The notes under the pieces were generated by a model. The model saw only the letters and a program-made list of their open reading frames with translations. It ran no database searches and had not been told where the DNA came from. A stretch of DNA of 64,000 nucleotides, taken from contig NZ_CP018258.1 in the NCBI RefSeq assembly GCF_001953175.1, positions 586,210 through 650,209 of the forward strand, written 5' to 3'. The stretch comes from Dehalogenimonas formicexedens. GTDB lineage: Bacteria > Chloroflexota > Dehalococcoidia > Dehalococcoidales > Dehalococcoidaceae. Shown here in pieces: positions 1-8,727 of the stretch (position 1 is its first letter; the number at the start of each line of letters is the position of its first letter). Position numbers and translations under genes: made by a program.

Positions 1-686
1 AAGTCGACAAGTTTGATAGACGCGTCATAGGGCGACCCGATTGCCCTGGTCTCCCCTTCGGTAACGATAAAGGCGTCATTGGAATATCCTTTGGCGCTTC
101 CGACGAGGTACCCTGCGGTTAAAAGGATCAAGCTAAGATGGATGGCGTAGGTGCCCCATGGGGCAAAACGGTTTTTATCGGCGACAAATACTTTGCCTTC
201 CGGTGTTTCCTGGGTTCTTATACGGTAGCCACGTTTCGTCAGGAACCCGCGGACGTTGGCGACATTCTCCGGGGCGGGAATTTTGCTGGAAGAACGGGTT
301 GCGCTGCCTTTTTCAAGGAGGCGGGTCGCGCTCTCCAAATCAACGCCCCGGCTGGTCTTGATGAGGCTGGGCATCCGTTTTAGAGAGCAAACAGCGATGG
401 CGATGATAAGAAGGCTTCCGAGAATCAGGAATATGGCTGAATGGAACACGTCGAATAAACCCAAACCGTTAAATACGGCAGACCAGAAAGAGCCGTAATG
501 CGGTTGGGCAACTTGTTCCATCCACGCTTGCTTTAACGCCGGGTCGCCGAGCAATTGGGCGGGGATCTGCCTGAGGAGGGTACCGGCAAGGCTGACGATG
601 GCGAGAAGCAAGATAATCCAGAGGGCAAACCTGACGGAACTGAATAATCGCACGAACCAGTTAAACGCCGACTTGATATAGTTCAA
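1..686 (-). CDS. resB: ResB-family cytochrome c biogenesis protein, C-terminus outside window
   Basis: The reading frame runs open from a TTG at 686 to the window edge (about 228 residues). The TTG follows a GAAAGG ribosome site and an in-frame stop just upstream, so the start is well fixed. The N-terminus begins NYIKSAFNWFVRLFSSVRFA and continues into a hydrophobic helix (WIILLLAIVSLAGTLLRQIP), typical of ResB/Ccs1. A second helix (AIFLILGSLLIIAIAVCSLK) and a third (AIHLSLILLTAGYLVGSA) follow. ResB works with a CcsA-type partner to deliver reduced apocytochrome and haem for c-type cytochrome assembly outside the membrane. The partner would lie left of the window. Family call is from motif recognition; the periplasmic domain is mostly missing here. 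Confidence 0.8.
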   Translation of the reverse strand, partial: MNYIKSAFNWFVRLFSSVRFALWIILLLAIVSLAGTLLRQIPAQLLGDPALKQAWMEQVAQPHYGSFWSAVFNGLGLFDVFHSAIFLILGSLLIIAIAVCSLKRMPSLIKTSRGVDLESATRLLEKGSATRSSSKIPAPENVANVRGFLTKRGYRIRTQETPEGKVFVADKNRFAPWGTYAIHLSLILLTAGYLVGSAKGYSNDAFIVTEGETRAIGSPYDASIKLVD

Positions 687-853
687 TGCAAAGGATGCCT
701 TTCATGATGATAAATAAAACCACAACGCACCGATCGATACCACCGGCTCATAATATAGTGACTTATTTTTTAATGGAGGTCAAATAGGGAATCTAATAAT
801 CGAATAGAACGAGAGCCCGCATAGATTGCCGGCTCTCATTCGTCGATCGGGGC

Positions 854-1435
854 TTATGGTTCCAAGCTAAACGGAGGGTATTTATCGGTTATCAGAAGGA
901 AAGCGTAGGCGCTGACCCTGAGCGCCCAGCGCATAACACCGAGAATAAAATCAAATAGAGATCTGGGCATTTTACCGGTAAACAGGATGGCGAACCAGGA
1001 GATGATGGCGCAAACAACAGCGGCAAGGCCGAGGAACACCAGAATAAAATAGTGGGGTATGGCGAGGAACCATTTGACCAGAGGCATTCCTTGACCCAGG
1101 TCCTGTTTGGCGTCCGGATATACAAGATCAAGGTGAACCGACTGCTCTTCATCTGTCGACGGATACTCATCCCTGAGCAAGGCGACGAACGACATTACCC
1201 GGGTATTGAACCTGGTTAGGTTGAGGTTCCAGTCAAACCACCACCGGGGATATTTTTGCCTGAAAAGAATCATGAGTAACGCAGCAATAAACAGCGTGCT
1301 TCCTCTCAGTATCGAAACAATGATCGCGATGGGAATCATCAATAACAACCTGAAAGCAACGCTGACCCGATCTCTAGCCTTTTCCGGGTAGTCGATGGAG
1401 AGGGTTGCGGGGTAGGGGGTTGCGGTTTGGATCAT
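854..1435 (-). CDS. DUF4389 membrane protein
   Basis: This 193-residue protein has an AGGAGA ribosome site seven bases before ATG. It contains two similar halves, each with a hydrophobic helix pair: residues about 30-60 (IPIAIIVSILRGSTLFIAAL) and about 125-185. Conserved family features are RYPRWWFDW-like tryptophans (here KYPRWWFDWNLNLTRF) and a repeated aromatic segment. This matches DUF4389, a family of small polytopic membrane proteins of unknown function. It sits upstream of resB on the same strand with a 167-base gap, so co-transcription is possible but not shown. Function unknown. Confidence 0.75.
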   Translation of the reverse strand: MIQTATPYPATLSIDYPEKARDRVSVAFRLLLMIPIAIIVSILRGSTLFIAALLMILFRQKYPRWWFDWNLNLTRFNTRVMSFVALLRDEYPSTDEEQSVHLDLVYPDAKQDLGQGMPLVKWFLAIPHYFILVFLGLAAVVCAIISWFAILFTGKMPRSLFDFILGVMRWALRVSAYAFLLITDKYPPFSLEP

Positions 1436-1576
1436 TTCTTTTCTCCTAATTTACTTCGATTCAAGTCTATATCACAAAGTTACGTTATTCAACCATTTCT
1501 GACTTGACACCAAAAGTGAGATAGGCCAGAATATATATTCGCGCATGGTTAATCCAGACGGGAAGGGGTGATTTTT

Positions 1577-1786
1577 TTGACTGAAGTTAGACCCGAATAT
1601 AACGAGAGCTTCGAGGGCATGCTCAAGCGGTTCAACCGCAAGGTACAACTCGATGGCGTCATCCGTGAAGCCCGCCGCCGCGCTCGTTTCGAAAAACCCC
1701 TGACCCGACGCAAACGCAAAGAGACAGCTACCCGCCGCGCCGCTATTAAAGCCGCCCGCCGCACGGCTACCCGCCGACCGGCGTAG
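1577..1786 (+). CDS. rpsU: 30S ribosomal protein bS21
   Basis: A small, very basic protein (69 residues) with the S21 core TEVRPEYNESFEGMLKRFNR followed by an Arg/Lys/Ala-rich tail. bS21 helps the 30S subunit pair with mRNA during initiation. A GTG at 1568 is in frame, but the TTG at 1577 is preferred: GGAAGGGG lies eight bases before it, and the protein then begins MTEVRPEY as in known bS21. A strong terminator follows directly, so it is probably a single-gene unit. Identification is secure; the start is likely. Confidence 0.93.
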   Translation: MTEVRPEYNESFEGMLKRFNRKVQLDGVIREARRRARFEKPLTRRKRKETATRRAAIKAARRTATRRPA

Positions 1787-1804
1787 GCAAATCCTTGATC
1801 AATC

Positions 1805-1845
1805 AAACGCCTCCCGAGGATGCCATCCTCCGGAGGCGTTTTTTA
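1805..1845 (+). terminator. Rho-independent terminator after rpsU
   Basis: Ten-base stem (AAACGCCTCC with GGAGGCGTTT) enclosing a second five-base stem (GAGGA/TCCTC, loop TGCCA), followed by a run of T. It begins 19 bases after the rpsU stop codon. Confidence 0.9.
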
Positions 1846-1919
1846 TAAGTTGTGGGCTTTTTCCGTGTCGCGCGAATATCTTGAAGTCATAACCTGGAAC
1901 GTGAGGAGACCCGGTAACG

Positions 1920-2936
1920 ATGATCGTCGAAATGAAAAAAGGGGCCGCTAAAATATCGGTCGATGCTGTGGTGGCCAGAGCGAAATCGCTCGGTCTGGGC
2001 GTCCAAATGAACCTCGGGACAGATAAAACGGTAGTGGCGCTGCTGGGCAGCAATACCGGCCAGTTGTCGCCTGACATTTTTGCCGTTTTGCCTGAAGTCG
2101 AGTCGGTGACCCGGATTATGAAGCCCTATAAACTGGCATCAAAGGAGTTCAAAACAACGCCTTCAACAGTCACTGTCGGCGGAGTCGAGATCGGCGGTAA
2201 TAGAATCGCGGTGATGGCCGGTCCATGCGCCGTGGAAAGTGAAGCCCAACTTTTCGAAGCCGCAAGGGTTGTTAAGAATGCGGGCGCAGCCGTTCTACGC
2301 GGCGGCGCCTATAAGCCCAGGACATCGCCGTTCAGCTTCCAGGGACTCGAAAAGATAGGTCTGGGGTTTTTGGCCGGAGCCAGGAAAGAATTTGACATGC
2401 CCATAATTTCCGAAGTGGTGGATCCCCGCGACGTCGAGAACCTGGCCGAAACGGTCGACATTATCCAGATCGGGGCGCGCAACATGCAGAATTATGCCCT
2501 GCTTACCGAGGTGGGTAAACAGAAACGGCCGGTGCTTTTAAAACGCGGACTTTCCTCCACTATTGATGAATGGCTGACCGCGGCAGATTATCTGCTGGCC
2601 GGCGGCAACAATCAGGTCATTCTGTGCGAGCGAGGCATCAGGACGTTCGAAACGAGTACGCGTTTTTCCCTCGATATTTCATCGATTCCGGTGATCAAGC
2701 GCTTCAGCCACTTGCCGATCGTGGTCGACCCGAGCCATGCCGCAGGGCATTATGCGCTGGTTCCGGCAATCGCAAAGGCCGCGGTTGCCGCCGGCGCGGA
2801 CGGGCTGCTTATCGAGGTCCACCCCAACCCTAAGGAAGCGCTGGTGGACGGCTTGCAATCCCTGACACCATCTGATTTCTCCCGGTTGATAGGCGAACTG
2901 AGGCTTGTGGCATCGGCCGTAGGCCGCTCCATCTAA
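1920..2936 (+). CDS. aroF: 3-deoxy-7-phosphoheptulonate synthase (DAHP synthase, type I beta)
   Basis: First step of the shikimate pathway: phosphoenolpyruvate plus erythrose 4-phosphate gives DAHP, leading to aromatic amino acids. The 338-residue protein has an N-terminal ferredoxin-like regulatory domain (about 1-70) and a TIM-barrel. Visible family motifs are AGPCAVES (about 100-107), LRGGAYKPRTSPFSFQG (about 126-142), IGARNMQNYALL, CERGIRTFE and VVDPSHAAGH. These carry the phosphate, metal and substrate ligands of the I-beta class. A GTGAGGAG element lies upstream of the ATG. The N-terminal domain suggests feedback control as in other type I-beta enzymes. No further shikimate genes are in the window. 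Confidence 0.95.
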   Translation: MIVEMKKGAAKISVDAVVARAKSLGLGVQMNLGTDKTVVALLGSNTGQLSPDIFAVLPEVESVTRIMKPYKLASKEFKTTPSTVTVGGVEIGGNRIAVMAGPCAVESEAQLFEAARVVKNAGAAVLRGGAYKPRTSPFSFQGLEKIGLGFLAGARKEFDMPIISEVVDPRDVENLAETVDIIQIGARNMQNYALLTEVGKQKRPVLLKRGLSSTIDEWLTAADYLLAGGNNQVILCERGIRTFETSTRFSLDISSIPVIKRFSHLPIVVDPSHAAGHYALVPAIAKAAVAAGADGLLIEVHPNPKEALVDGLQSLTPSDFSRLIGELRLVASAVGRSI

Positions 2937-2988
2937 CCGCGCCCTGACCGCGGGGAATTATTCGGGAGGCCGAAATCACCGGCGGTGA

Positions 2989-2997
2989 TGATATAAT
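2989..2997 (+). promoter_or_regulatory. Extended -10 promoter for a possibly leaderless gene
   Basis: TGATATAAT (TGn plus TATAAT) ends six bases before the ATG at 3004. There is no ribosome binding site in between and no clear -35 box. Confidence 0.6.
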
Positions 2998-3003
2998 GAT
3001 GCC

Positions 3004-4008
3004 ATGTCTGCACCTGAGCGAATAGCTATCATGGGATGCGGCAGCGGCGGCAGTTACCTCTACCGCCTGTTGCGTCGCCGTAATCCGGATTCGGATATCA
3101 CGCTTTTTGACCCGCCCACCGCCAACGCCTGCGGTATCAAGTGCTGCGCCTGGGGAGTCTCCCGTCCGCTATTCTCGAAGTTATGCGCCGAGGCCGGTGT
3201 CAACTCTGAACAGTTCGTCATCTCAAGATATGATCACGTGGTGATCAACGGGCAGCGGTTGAAAGCCGACCTGGCGATCATCAATAAACCGGCATTGGTA
3301 AAGAATTTTCTCGGAGACGCCCAGCCGCTTGATCCGGGAACGGCCGATGTCAGCGTCTTTGATCGAATCATCGATGCCACGGGTTCGGAGCGGGCGTTTA
3401 TGCCGCCGACTGACGCCCAGCCGGTAGTCTCGGCAGTCCAGGTCAGGCTTAAGGCCAGGGCGCCGGACGCACCGACCGCGGTTTTCAATCCCGGCGGAGG
3501 TTACAGCTGGCTGTTTCCCATCGGAGCGGACGAAGTTCACCTTGGGTCTCTGTCACCCGGGGGATTCGATAAAGCCAGGGAAGAACTCAAGAAAATGATG
3601 TCCGGCAGCAAGAGCAAGGTCGTTTGCAGTTGCCGCGGGAAAATCCGTTGCCATGGACCTATCCTGCCCTTGAACGCTGGGTCAGTCTGGGGTATCGGCG
3701 AATCGATCGGCCTGGTGGATCCGGTTACCGGCGCCGGCATCATCCCGGCGATGACATCGGCAAAAATGCTGGTCGACCATTGGGATTCTCCCGGCGAATA
3801 CCAGGCTGACGTCCTCCAGCGGTTTTCATACATGATCAAGGAAGCCAATATCCTGAACCGGCTCATGGCGGGAAACCCGCTGTCTTCAGGCGATCTCTTT
3901 TTCCCTAAACAAGCCCTTGAGACCATCGGCATCAGCCCTTCGTTGGCTGAATTCGTTGGACTGGTGGTCAAGGGCGCCAGGGATTACCTGGCTCACCGCC
4001 GAGCGTGA
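3004..4008 (+). CDS. FAD-dependent oxidoreductase, geranylgeranyl reductase-like
   Basis: 334 residues with an N-terminal dinucleotide-binding turn (IMGCGSGGSY, about 9-18) and a later FAD-contact motif (IGLVDPVTGAGI, about 235-246). The layout matches the geranylgeranyl reductase / FixC-like flavoprotein superfamily, whose members reduce isoprenoid or other polyunsaturated chains. The substrate cannot be read from sequence. Several cysteines (KCCAW, VCSCRGKIRC) are unusual and could bind metal or Fe-S. The ATG lies six bases after TATAAT with no Shine-Dalgarno, so the mRNA may be leaderless. A second family member lies at 26057-27217. Confidence 0.68.
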   Translation: MSAPERIAIMGCGSGGSYLYRLLRRRNPDSDITLFDPPTANACGIKCCAWGVSRPLFSKLCAEAGVNSEQFVISRYDHVVINGQRLKADLAIINKPALVKNFLGDAQPLDPGTADVSVFDRIIDATGSERAFMPPTDAQPVVSAVQVRLKARAPDAPTAVFNPGGGYSWLFPIGADEVHLGSLSPGGFDKAREELKKMMSGSKSKVVCSCRGKIRCHGPILPLNAGSVWGIGESIGLVDPVTGAGIIPAMTSAKMLVDHWDSPGEYQADVLQRFSYMIKEANILNRLMAGNPLSSGDLFFPKQALETIGISPSLAEFVGLVVKGARDYLAHRRA

Positions 4009-4025
4009 ATCATTCATACTGACGG

Positions 4026-4053
4026 CCTGTACAGGCAGGATGCCTGTACTACC
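4026..4053 (-). repeat. REP-like hairpin with GTAG head, stem family A
   Basis: Perfect nine-base stem GTACAGGCA/TGCCTGTAC with a three-base loop; read on the minus strand it is headed by GTAG. The same element occurs at 7174-7198. It lies between the convergent flavoprotein and serS genes. Confidence 0.75.
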
Positions 4054-4100
4054 GGCGAGCATTATCGGTATCTCGATGCTTGCTTCGAGTAAAACGTTTC

Positions 4101-5336
4101 CTATTTTATGACGTCGGTGCCCATGTACGGCCACAACGCCTCAGGGACCTTGATCGAGCCGTCCGCCTGCTGGTAGTTTTCCAGGACAGCGATAAGGACC
4201 CTGGGCAGAGCCAGCCCCGAGCCGTTCAGGGTATGGACGAAATCCACCTTGCCGTCGGAGGCCCGGCGGTAACGGATATTAGCCCGCCGCGCCTGGAAAT
4301 CCCAGCAGTTAGAGCAAGATGAAACTTCGAGCCATTCCTTGATGCCGGGCGCCCAGATCTCGATATCGTAGCTTTTGGACGAAGCGAAGCCGATGTCGGC
4401 GGTGCAGAGTTGCTTGATGCGGTAGGGCAACCCTAACGCCCTGGCGATGTCCTCGGCGTCATCCAGCAGTTTTTCCAGTTCCTCGTTGGATTTCTCCGGT
4501 TCGGTGAACTTGTAAAGCTCGACCTTGTCGAACTGGTGGCCGCGCTTGATGCCGCGGGTGTCCTTGCCGGCGCTCATCTTTTCGCGGCGGAAACAGGCGG
4601 TGTAGGCGCAATACTTGATGGGCAGTTGGTCGTTGGTCAGGATCTCGCCGCTATGCAGGCTGGTCAGAGGGACCTCGGCGGTGGGCACCAGCCACAGGTC
4701 GTCGATGGCGTCGCGGTACAGGTTATCGGCGAATTTAGGCAGGTTACCGGAACCGTAGAGGATCTCCTTTTTAACCAGGAAGGGCAGGTACATTTCCCGG
4801 TACCCGTGCTTGCGCGTGTGGAGGTCAAGGAACAGGCTGATGAGGGAACGCTGCAGCCTGGCGCCCATTTCCTTCAACACATAGAAGCGGGTTCCGGACA
4901 ATTTCACACCGCGCTCGAAATCGATCAAGCCCAGGTTTTCGCCGAGCTCCCAGTGCGGTTTGGCTTCAAAATCGAATTCACGAACATCGCCGCAGTACCT
5001 GAGTACGATATTGTCTTCTTCGCTGGTGCCGTACGGGATGTCGGCCTGGGGGATATTGGGCACCTGTAGAAGGTAGGTCTGTAACTGCTCGTCCAGCGTC
5101 CGCAGGGTTTCTTCCAGGACGGCAATACGTTCCCTGAGCGCGCGTCCCGCTTCCGGATCGACGCGCTGCTTGGACTGTTCCTTGCGCTGGCGGCGGAGCT
5201 CATCAAGCTCGGCGGTCTTCTCACGGCGCAGGCGGTCCGTTTCCTGTATCTCATCGATGGGCGCTTTCGTCTGCCGGGAATCGACGGCTTTATGCACCAG
5301 TTCGGGATTGTCGCGGATGAGCTTAAGATCGATCAT
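4101..5336 (-). CDS. serS: Seryl-tRNA synthetase
   Basis: Class II synthetase that charges tRNA-Ser (and tRNA-Sec where present). 411 residues, near the usual length. It has the N-terminal tRNA-binding helical arm (charged coiled coil, about 30-110), motif 2 (FRREKMSAGKDTRGIKRGHQ, about 250-270) and motif 3 (NGSGLALPRVLIAVLENYQ, near 375). GGAGTAACTTCC precedes the ATG and overlaps the end of lysS, which stops only five bases upstream. The two synthetases therefore form a tight operon read lysS then serS. No T-box leader is visible. Confidence 0.96.
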   Translation of the reverse strand: MIDLKLIRDNPELVHKAVDSRQTKAPIDEIQETDRLRREKTAELDELRRQRKEQSKQRVDPEAGRALRERIAVLEETLRTLDEQLQTYLLQVPNIPQADIPYGTSEEDNIVLRYCGDVREFDFEAKPHWELGENLGLIDFERGVKLSGTRFYVLKEMGARLQRSLISLFLDLHTRKHGYREMYLPFLVKKEILYGSGNLPKFADNLYRDAIDDLWLVPTAEVPLTSLHSGEILTNDQLPIKYCAYTACFRREKMSAGKDTRGIKRGHQFDKVELYKFTEPEKSNEELEKLLDDAEDIARALGLPYRIKQLCTADIGFASSKSYDIEIWAPGIKEWLEVSSCSNCWDFQARRANIRYRRASDGKVDFVHTLNGSGLALPRVLIAVLENYQQADGSIKVPEALWPYMGTDVIK

Positions 5337-5341
5337 GGAAG

Positions 5342-7108
5342 TTACTCCTTATCCTTGAGCGCCGGGAAGAAAATCACCTCGCGGATGGTCTGGTTATCGG
5401 TCAGGATCATCGTCAGGCGGTCGATGCCGACACCCAGGCCTCCGGTGGGCGGCATGCCGTATTCCAGGGCGGTGATGAAATCCTCGTCGATCGTCTCCTG
5501 TTCTTCTTCACCCCGGGCTTCCTTGATCTTTTCCTGCCCGAGGCGCAATTTTTCGGAAAGACTGAGGACAATCTTATCGCTTAGAGATTTCGCCTTGTGC
5601 TCGACTTCGTGGATGTATTCCCGGAACTCACGAAGCGCCTTGAGGACGGCCGGGTTGTCGCCCGCCTGACCTTCGATCTCCGAAGACAACGCCCCGGCGC
5701 GCGCCGCCATCTGCTCGACCTTTACGGGGTCGCAGTGGGCCATCCCGGCCACCTGGGCGTCCATTTCGGCGATAAGTTCCCCGGTCAAGAGGGCGAGCTG
5801 GGCCTCGGTGTTGCGGTAAAGTATCTGGAGCTTGAAGCGTTTCTCCTGCTCCAGAGGGTCGTTAAGTTCCGAAAAAGCGTTGGCGATCTCCATGCCGGCG
5901 GCAAAGCCCTCGAACCGCTCGACGATGCGCGGCTCGTCCGGCCTGGTTTTGGCCAGCGGCGACATCTCGATGGGGTAGTCGATGAGGAAGCACGGTTGCA
6001 CCAGGTTCGGCTCGATGTAGGTCGAAAGCAGCTCATCAAGGAGCTTGCCCTTGTCTTTTTTCGGGTCGATGGCGATGCCGAGTTCCCGCATCTTCTGCCG
6101 GAGCGCTTCGATATCGGAATAAGCCAGGAAATCGACGCCGCTCTTGGCGAGTAGTTCGGCCCGGAAATCGACACGCGGCCACGGCGGGGTGAAATCGAGG
6201 GTGTGTTCGCCGTATTTGACGGTGTAGCTGCCGGTGATGTCCTTGACGATGCCGGAAACCATTTCCTCCACCAGTTTCATGACGTCGCGGTAATCGGCGT
6301 AGGCCTGGTAGGACTCCAGCATGGTGAACTCGGGGTTGTGCTTGAAGGAAATGCCCTCGTTGCGGAAGATGCGGCCGATCTCGTAGACGCCGTCAAAACC
6401 GCCGACGATGAGGCGTTTCAGATGGAGTTCAAGGGCGATGCGGAGGTAGAAATCCCGGTCGAGGGCGTTGTGGTGGGTTATGAACGGCCGGGCGGCGGCG
6501 CCGCCGGCGGCAGGCTGCAGCACTGGGGTTTCGACCTCGATAAAGTTGTGGCTATCGAGGTATTTCCGGATGCCTGAGATGATCCTGGCCCGGGTGCGGA
6601 AGGTGTCGCGGACCTCCGGGTTGGAGATGAGGTCAAGGTACCTCTGGCGGAAGCGGGTCTCGGTGTCCTGCAATCCGTGCCATTTTTCGGGCAGTGGCTG
6701 GAGTGACTTGGTGAGCAGCGACAGCGTCTTGACGAAGACGGTAGGCTCGCCGGATTTCGAGAGCTTGAGATTGCCGGTGGCACCGATGAAATCCCCGATA
6801 TCGAGACTCGGGAGCAGGTCCCAGCCCTGCTCGACGTGGTTCTGACCGCACAGCAGCTGGATCTTGCCGCTGCCGTCGAGGATATCGAAGAAGTTGATCT
6901 TGCCCATACCACGTCGAGCGATCAGCCGGCCGGCAACGGTAACGGTTGGTTCGTTTCCGCTTCCGTCCAGTTGCTTAGCCAGCGAGGCGGCTTCGACATT
7001 GGTGTGGCTGCGGTGAAAGGTGTTGGGGTAAGCCTCGACGCCCAACTCTTTGAGGCGGGCAAGTTTATCGAGGCGCTCGCGGGTAATATTGTCGATTCTT
7101 GAGGTCAT
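5342..7108 (-). CDS. lysS: Lysyl-tRNA synthetase (class II) with large internal insertion
   Basis: Charges tRNA-Lys. The OB-fold anticodon domain (about 50-150) is followed by the class II core with motif 2 ([20 protein letters not shown]) and motif 3 ([20 protein letters not shown]). At 588 residues it is about 90 longer than typical bacterial LysRS. The excess lies between the [19 protein letters not shown] segment and [15 protein letters not shown]. It is a charged, helical stretch at roughly residues 430-530, rich in Glu, Lys and Ala. AAAGGGCGAT precedes the ATG. Identification is secure; the role of the insertion is unknown. Confidence 0.95.
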   Translation of the reverse strand: MTSRIDNITRERLDKLARLKELGVEAYPNTFHRSHTNVEAASLAKQLDGSGNEPTVTVAGRLIARRGMGKINFFDILDGSGKIQLLCGQNHVEQGWDLLPSLDIGDFIGATGNLKLSKSGEPTVFVKTLSLLTKSLQPLPEKWHGLQDTETRFRQRYLDLISNPEVRDTFRTRARIISGIRKYLDSHNFIEVETPVLQPAAGGAAARPFITHHNALDRDFYLRIALELHLKRLIVGGFDGVYEIGRIFRNEGISFKHNPEFTMLESYQAYADYRDVMKLVEEMVSGIVKDITGSYTVKYGEHTLDFTPPWPRVDFRAELLAKSGVDFLAYSDIEALRQKMRELGIAIDPKKDKGKLLDELLSTYIEPNLVQPCFLIDYPIEMSPLAKTRPDEPRIVERFEGFAAGMEIANAFSELNDPLEQEKRFKLQILYRNTEAQLALLTGELIAEMDAQVAGMAHCDPVKVEQMAARAGALSSEIEGQAGDNPAVLKALREFREYIHEVEHKAKSLSDKIVLSLSEKLRLGQEKIKEARGEEEQETIDEDFITALEYGMPPTGGLGVGIDRLTMILTDNQTIREVIFFPALKDKE

Positions 7109-7173
7109 ATCGCCCTTTTATTCTTTTGAGTTCTGACACCTTACTAATTGCGGCATTTATCCCGCCGCAAGCT

Positions 7174-7198
7174 GTACAGGCAAGATGCCTGTACTACC
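7174..7198 (-). repeat. REP-like hairpin with GTAG head, stem family A (second copy)
   Basis: GTACAGGCA/TGCCTGTAC with loop AGA, then CTACC (GTAG on the minus strand). The stem is identical to the element at 4026-4053, about 3.1 kb away. Confidence 0.75.
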
Positions 7199-7267
7199 TA
7201 GAGGGAATCTTTTTGTTCCAGTTTGGTAATTATAGGTGATGAATGGGGTCATAGCAATTTGGTTTTG

Positions 7268-7296
7268 GAGGGCGACACATTCGCGATCGCCCCTAC
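7268..7296 (-). repeat. REP-like hairpin with GTAG head, stem family GGGCGA
   Basis: GGGCGA and TCGCCC arms around an 11-base loop, followed by CCTAC, which is GTAGG on the minus strand. It is shorter-stemmed than the other copies. Confidence 0.55.
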
Positions 7297-7428
7297 AACA
7301 CTCTTCCCCACCGCCGCCCAGGACTCGTACCTGCTGGCTACCCCGACAAGCGACCGGTATTCCCACTCAGGCTAGACCGGGATTTGTTTTTTGCACTTTT
7401 CCAAAAACGTTTTTTCTGGAACGAATCA

Positions 7429-7512
7429 TCAAATTTTAGCTTCAGTTTGAACGTGGGATTCGTTTTCGCCGATGAACCCTTTCGAATGATTTTCTGCCAT
7501 CCATTTAGTGAC
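7429..7512 (-). pseudogene. Remnant of the 3' end of the 7646-8149 gene family
   Basis: One minus-strand frame reads VTKWMAENHSKGFIGENESH and ends at a stop at 7429. It resembles the C-terminus of the gene at 7646-8149 (VTRAFDKWMENNQGRGLVSE). Upstream of VTKWM the similarity stops. It therefore looks like a duplicated, truncated copy of that gene's last 28 codons lying about 130 bases beyond the intact copy. Based on by-eye alignment only. Confidence 0.55.
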
Positions 7513-7645
7513 ACAGCCCGGCTGCCCTGCCGCCAAGCGCCAAATCCGAAGCTCCAATTCCTAAACAAATTACAAATATCAAATTCCAAACGGGCGCAAT
7601 GGGACGATTGATTTCGTCGCTGATGGGAGGCTTTATTAAAACGAG

Positions 7646-8149
7646 TCACCGAGAATCAGCTTCACTTTCACCGCAATGAACATTTTCAGAAACGAGTCCT
7701 CTTCCTTGGTTGTTTTCCATCCATTTATCAAAGGCCCGGGTGACCTCCTCATCGCCCTTAGCCAGTAAATGGGAGAAGAAGGGTCCCATGATGTTCAGGG
7801 CTCTCTGAGTGGGTTCGCGTTCCTCCGGTTCGAGGGGAAGCGAAGCCTCCAGCCTGAGGATAGTGTTGGTGATCCGATTCAATAGGGCCAGATTCCACGG
7901 TTCCGTTTCCAGCATCTCGGCCAGCTTGCAGCGAAACAGATCGAGTTCAGCCTCGACGCCCCTGACGCCGCAGGCTTCGTTGTAATCCTCAAGCTGTTTG
8001 GGCGACAGATACCTGGCATAGAGACCGTGCTTGCGGGCGTTCCTGTTGCCGGGCTGACCTCCCCGCTTTCTGGCAGGCAGGCTTTGTGAGCCAGTGGGAG
8101 TTGGAGCGGTTATATTCAATTGTGTGGCAGCACCTGTGTTCTGATTCAT
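7646..8149 (-). CDS. Accessory protein with GGQPGNRNARKHGLYAR motif
   Basis: 167 residues if translation starts at the ATG at 8149, six bases after TATAAT and without a ribosome site. An upstream in-frame ATG at 8179 would place the promoter inside the gene. The N-terminal segment is low-complexity, then KRGGQPGNRNARKHGLYARY, a motif common in small hypothetical proteins of phage and mobile-element regions. The C-terminal half is helical and acidic. Function unknown. It sits in a repeat island with a truncated copy of its own 3' end nearby. Its promoter region recurs at 51878-51929. All this suggests a mobile or recently multiplied gene. Confidence 0.6.
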   Translation of the reverse strand: MNQNTGAATQLNITAPTPTGSQSLPARKRGGQPGNRNARKHGLYARYLSPKQLEDYNEACGVRGVEAELDLFRCKLAEMLETEPWNLALLNRITNTILRLEASLPLEPEEREPTQRALNIMGPFFSHLLAKGDEEVTRAFDKWMENNQGRGLVSENVHCGESEADSR

Positions 8150-8155
8150 GGCGTA

Positions 8156-8207
8156 ATTATAGCACAGGAGTACTCTCAAGCTGTCAAGCGTTTCGTGTCG
8201 TTTTTGG
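8156..8207 (-). promoter_or_regulatory. Promoter cassette repeated elsewhere in window
   Basis: On the minus strand: CCAAAAACGACACGAAACGC, then TTGACA (8187-8182), a 20-base spacer ending in TGTGC, and TATAAT (8161-8156). The upstream block and both boxes recur at 51878-51929, but most of the spacer differs. The 20-base spacer is longer than the usual 17; the TGC before TATAAT gives an extended -10. Confidence 0.65.
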
Positions 8208-8727
8208 CGCCATTTGGAAAAATATATTTACAGGCGGGGCGCAACTAGATCCAACGCGAAATGAGATCATTGAATGCGAGATGATTATTCCCCGAGGACC
8301 AACCGGAGATTGCCGCGTCGCCCTGCCCGTCGCAGGGTTCCTCGCAAAGACAGAAGGGGGAAGTCCTGGCGGCTTTTCACCCTCTCCTTCACTTCCTCTC
8401 CTCCTTCGACTCCGCTCAGGACAGGCTTCGAGGGAGAGGGAAAGCTCGTCGGAAAGACTTTGGGGGATAGATTCCCGCCTTCGCGGGAATGACAAAGGGT
8501 GATGACCAACCGGAGATTGCCGCGTCGCCCTGCCCGTCGCAGGGCTCCTCGCAAAGACAGAAGTGGAAGTCCTGGCGGCTTTTTACCCTCTCCTTCACTT
8601 CCTCTCCCATCAAGGGAGAGGAAAGCTATTCGCAAAGACAGGACTGGGAAGGGCTTGCGGCTTTTCACCCTCTCCTTCACTTCCTCTCCCATCAAGGGAG
8701 AGGAAAGCTACTCTAGATGGGGAGGGC
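8180..8727. repeat. Repeat island between accessory ORF and recO
   Basis: No gene is supported. Two copies of a block beginning CCAACCGGAGATTGCCGCGT and ending in CTCGCAAAGACAGAAG lie at about 8297-8360 and 8505-8565. A block containing CCCTCTCCTTCACTTCCTCT followed by CAAGGGAGAGGAAAGCTA occurs intact twice (about 8585-8629 and 8666-8712) and partly near 8385. Between them is an ATTCCCGC/GCGGGAAT hairpin at 8471-8490. These resemble dispersed intergenic repeats found in many bacteria; long antisense frames here are repeat artefacts. Confidence 0.7.
8471..8490. repeat. ATTCCCGC hairpin repeat
   Basis: Eight-base perfect inverted repeat ATTCCCGC/GCGGGAAT with a CTTC loop, followed by GACA. The type is common in intergenic DNA of unrelated bacteria. 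Confidence 0.6.

Larger units (their letters stand above)
7109..7645. other. Gene-free spacer upstream of lysS
   Basis: About 540 bases with no supported intact gene. It holds two REP-like hairpins, a degraded 3' fragment of the neighbouring ORF (7429-7512), and an A/T-rich stretch at about 7540-7600 resembling spacer repeats near 53610 and 55660. Confidence 0.6.

Noticed and set aside
7338-7649. 103-codon minus-strand frame in the spacer
   Set aside because: The translation (RNWSFGFGAWRQG) comes from a dispersed A/T-rich repeat, and it has no ribosome site. A shorter frame there is kept as a gene remnant.
8285-8695. 136-codon minus-strand frame and plus-strand frames at 8274-8891
   Set aside because: They read through two to three copies of the same repeats, giving repetitive proteins; no gene.
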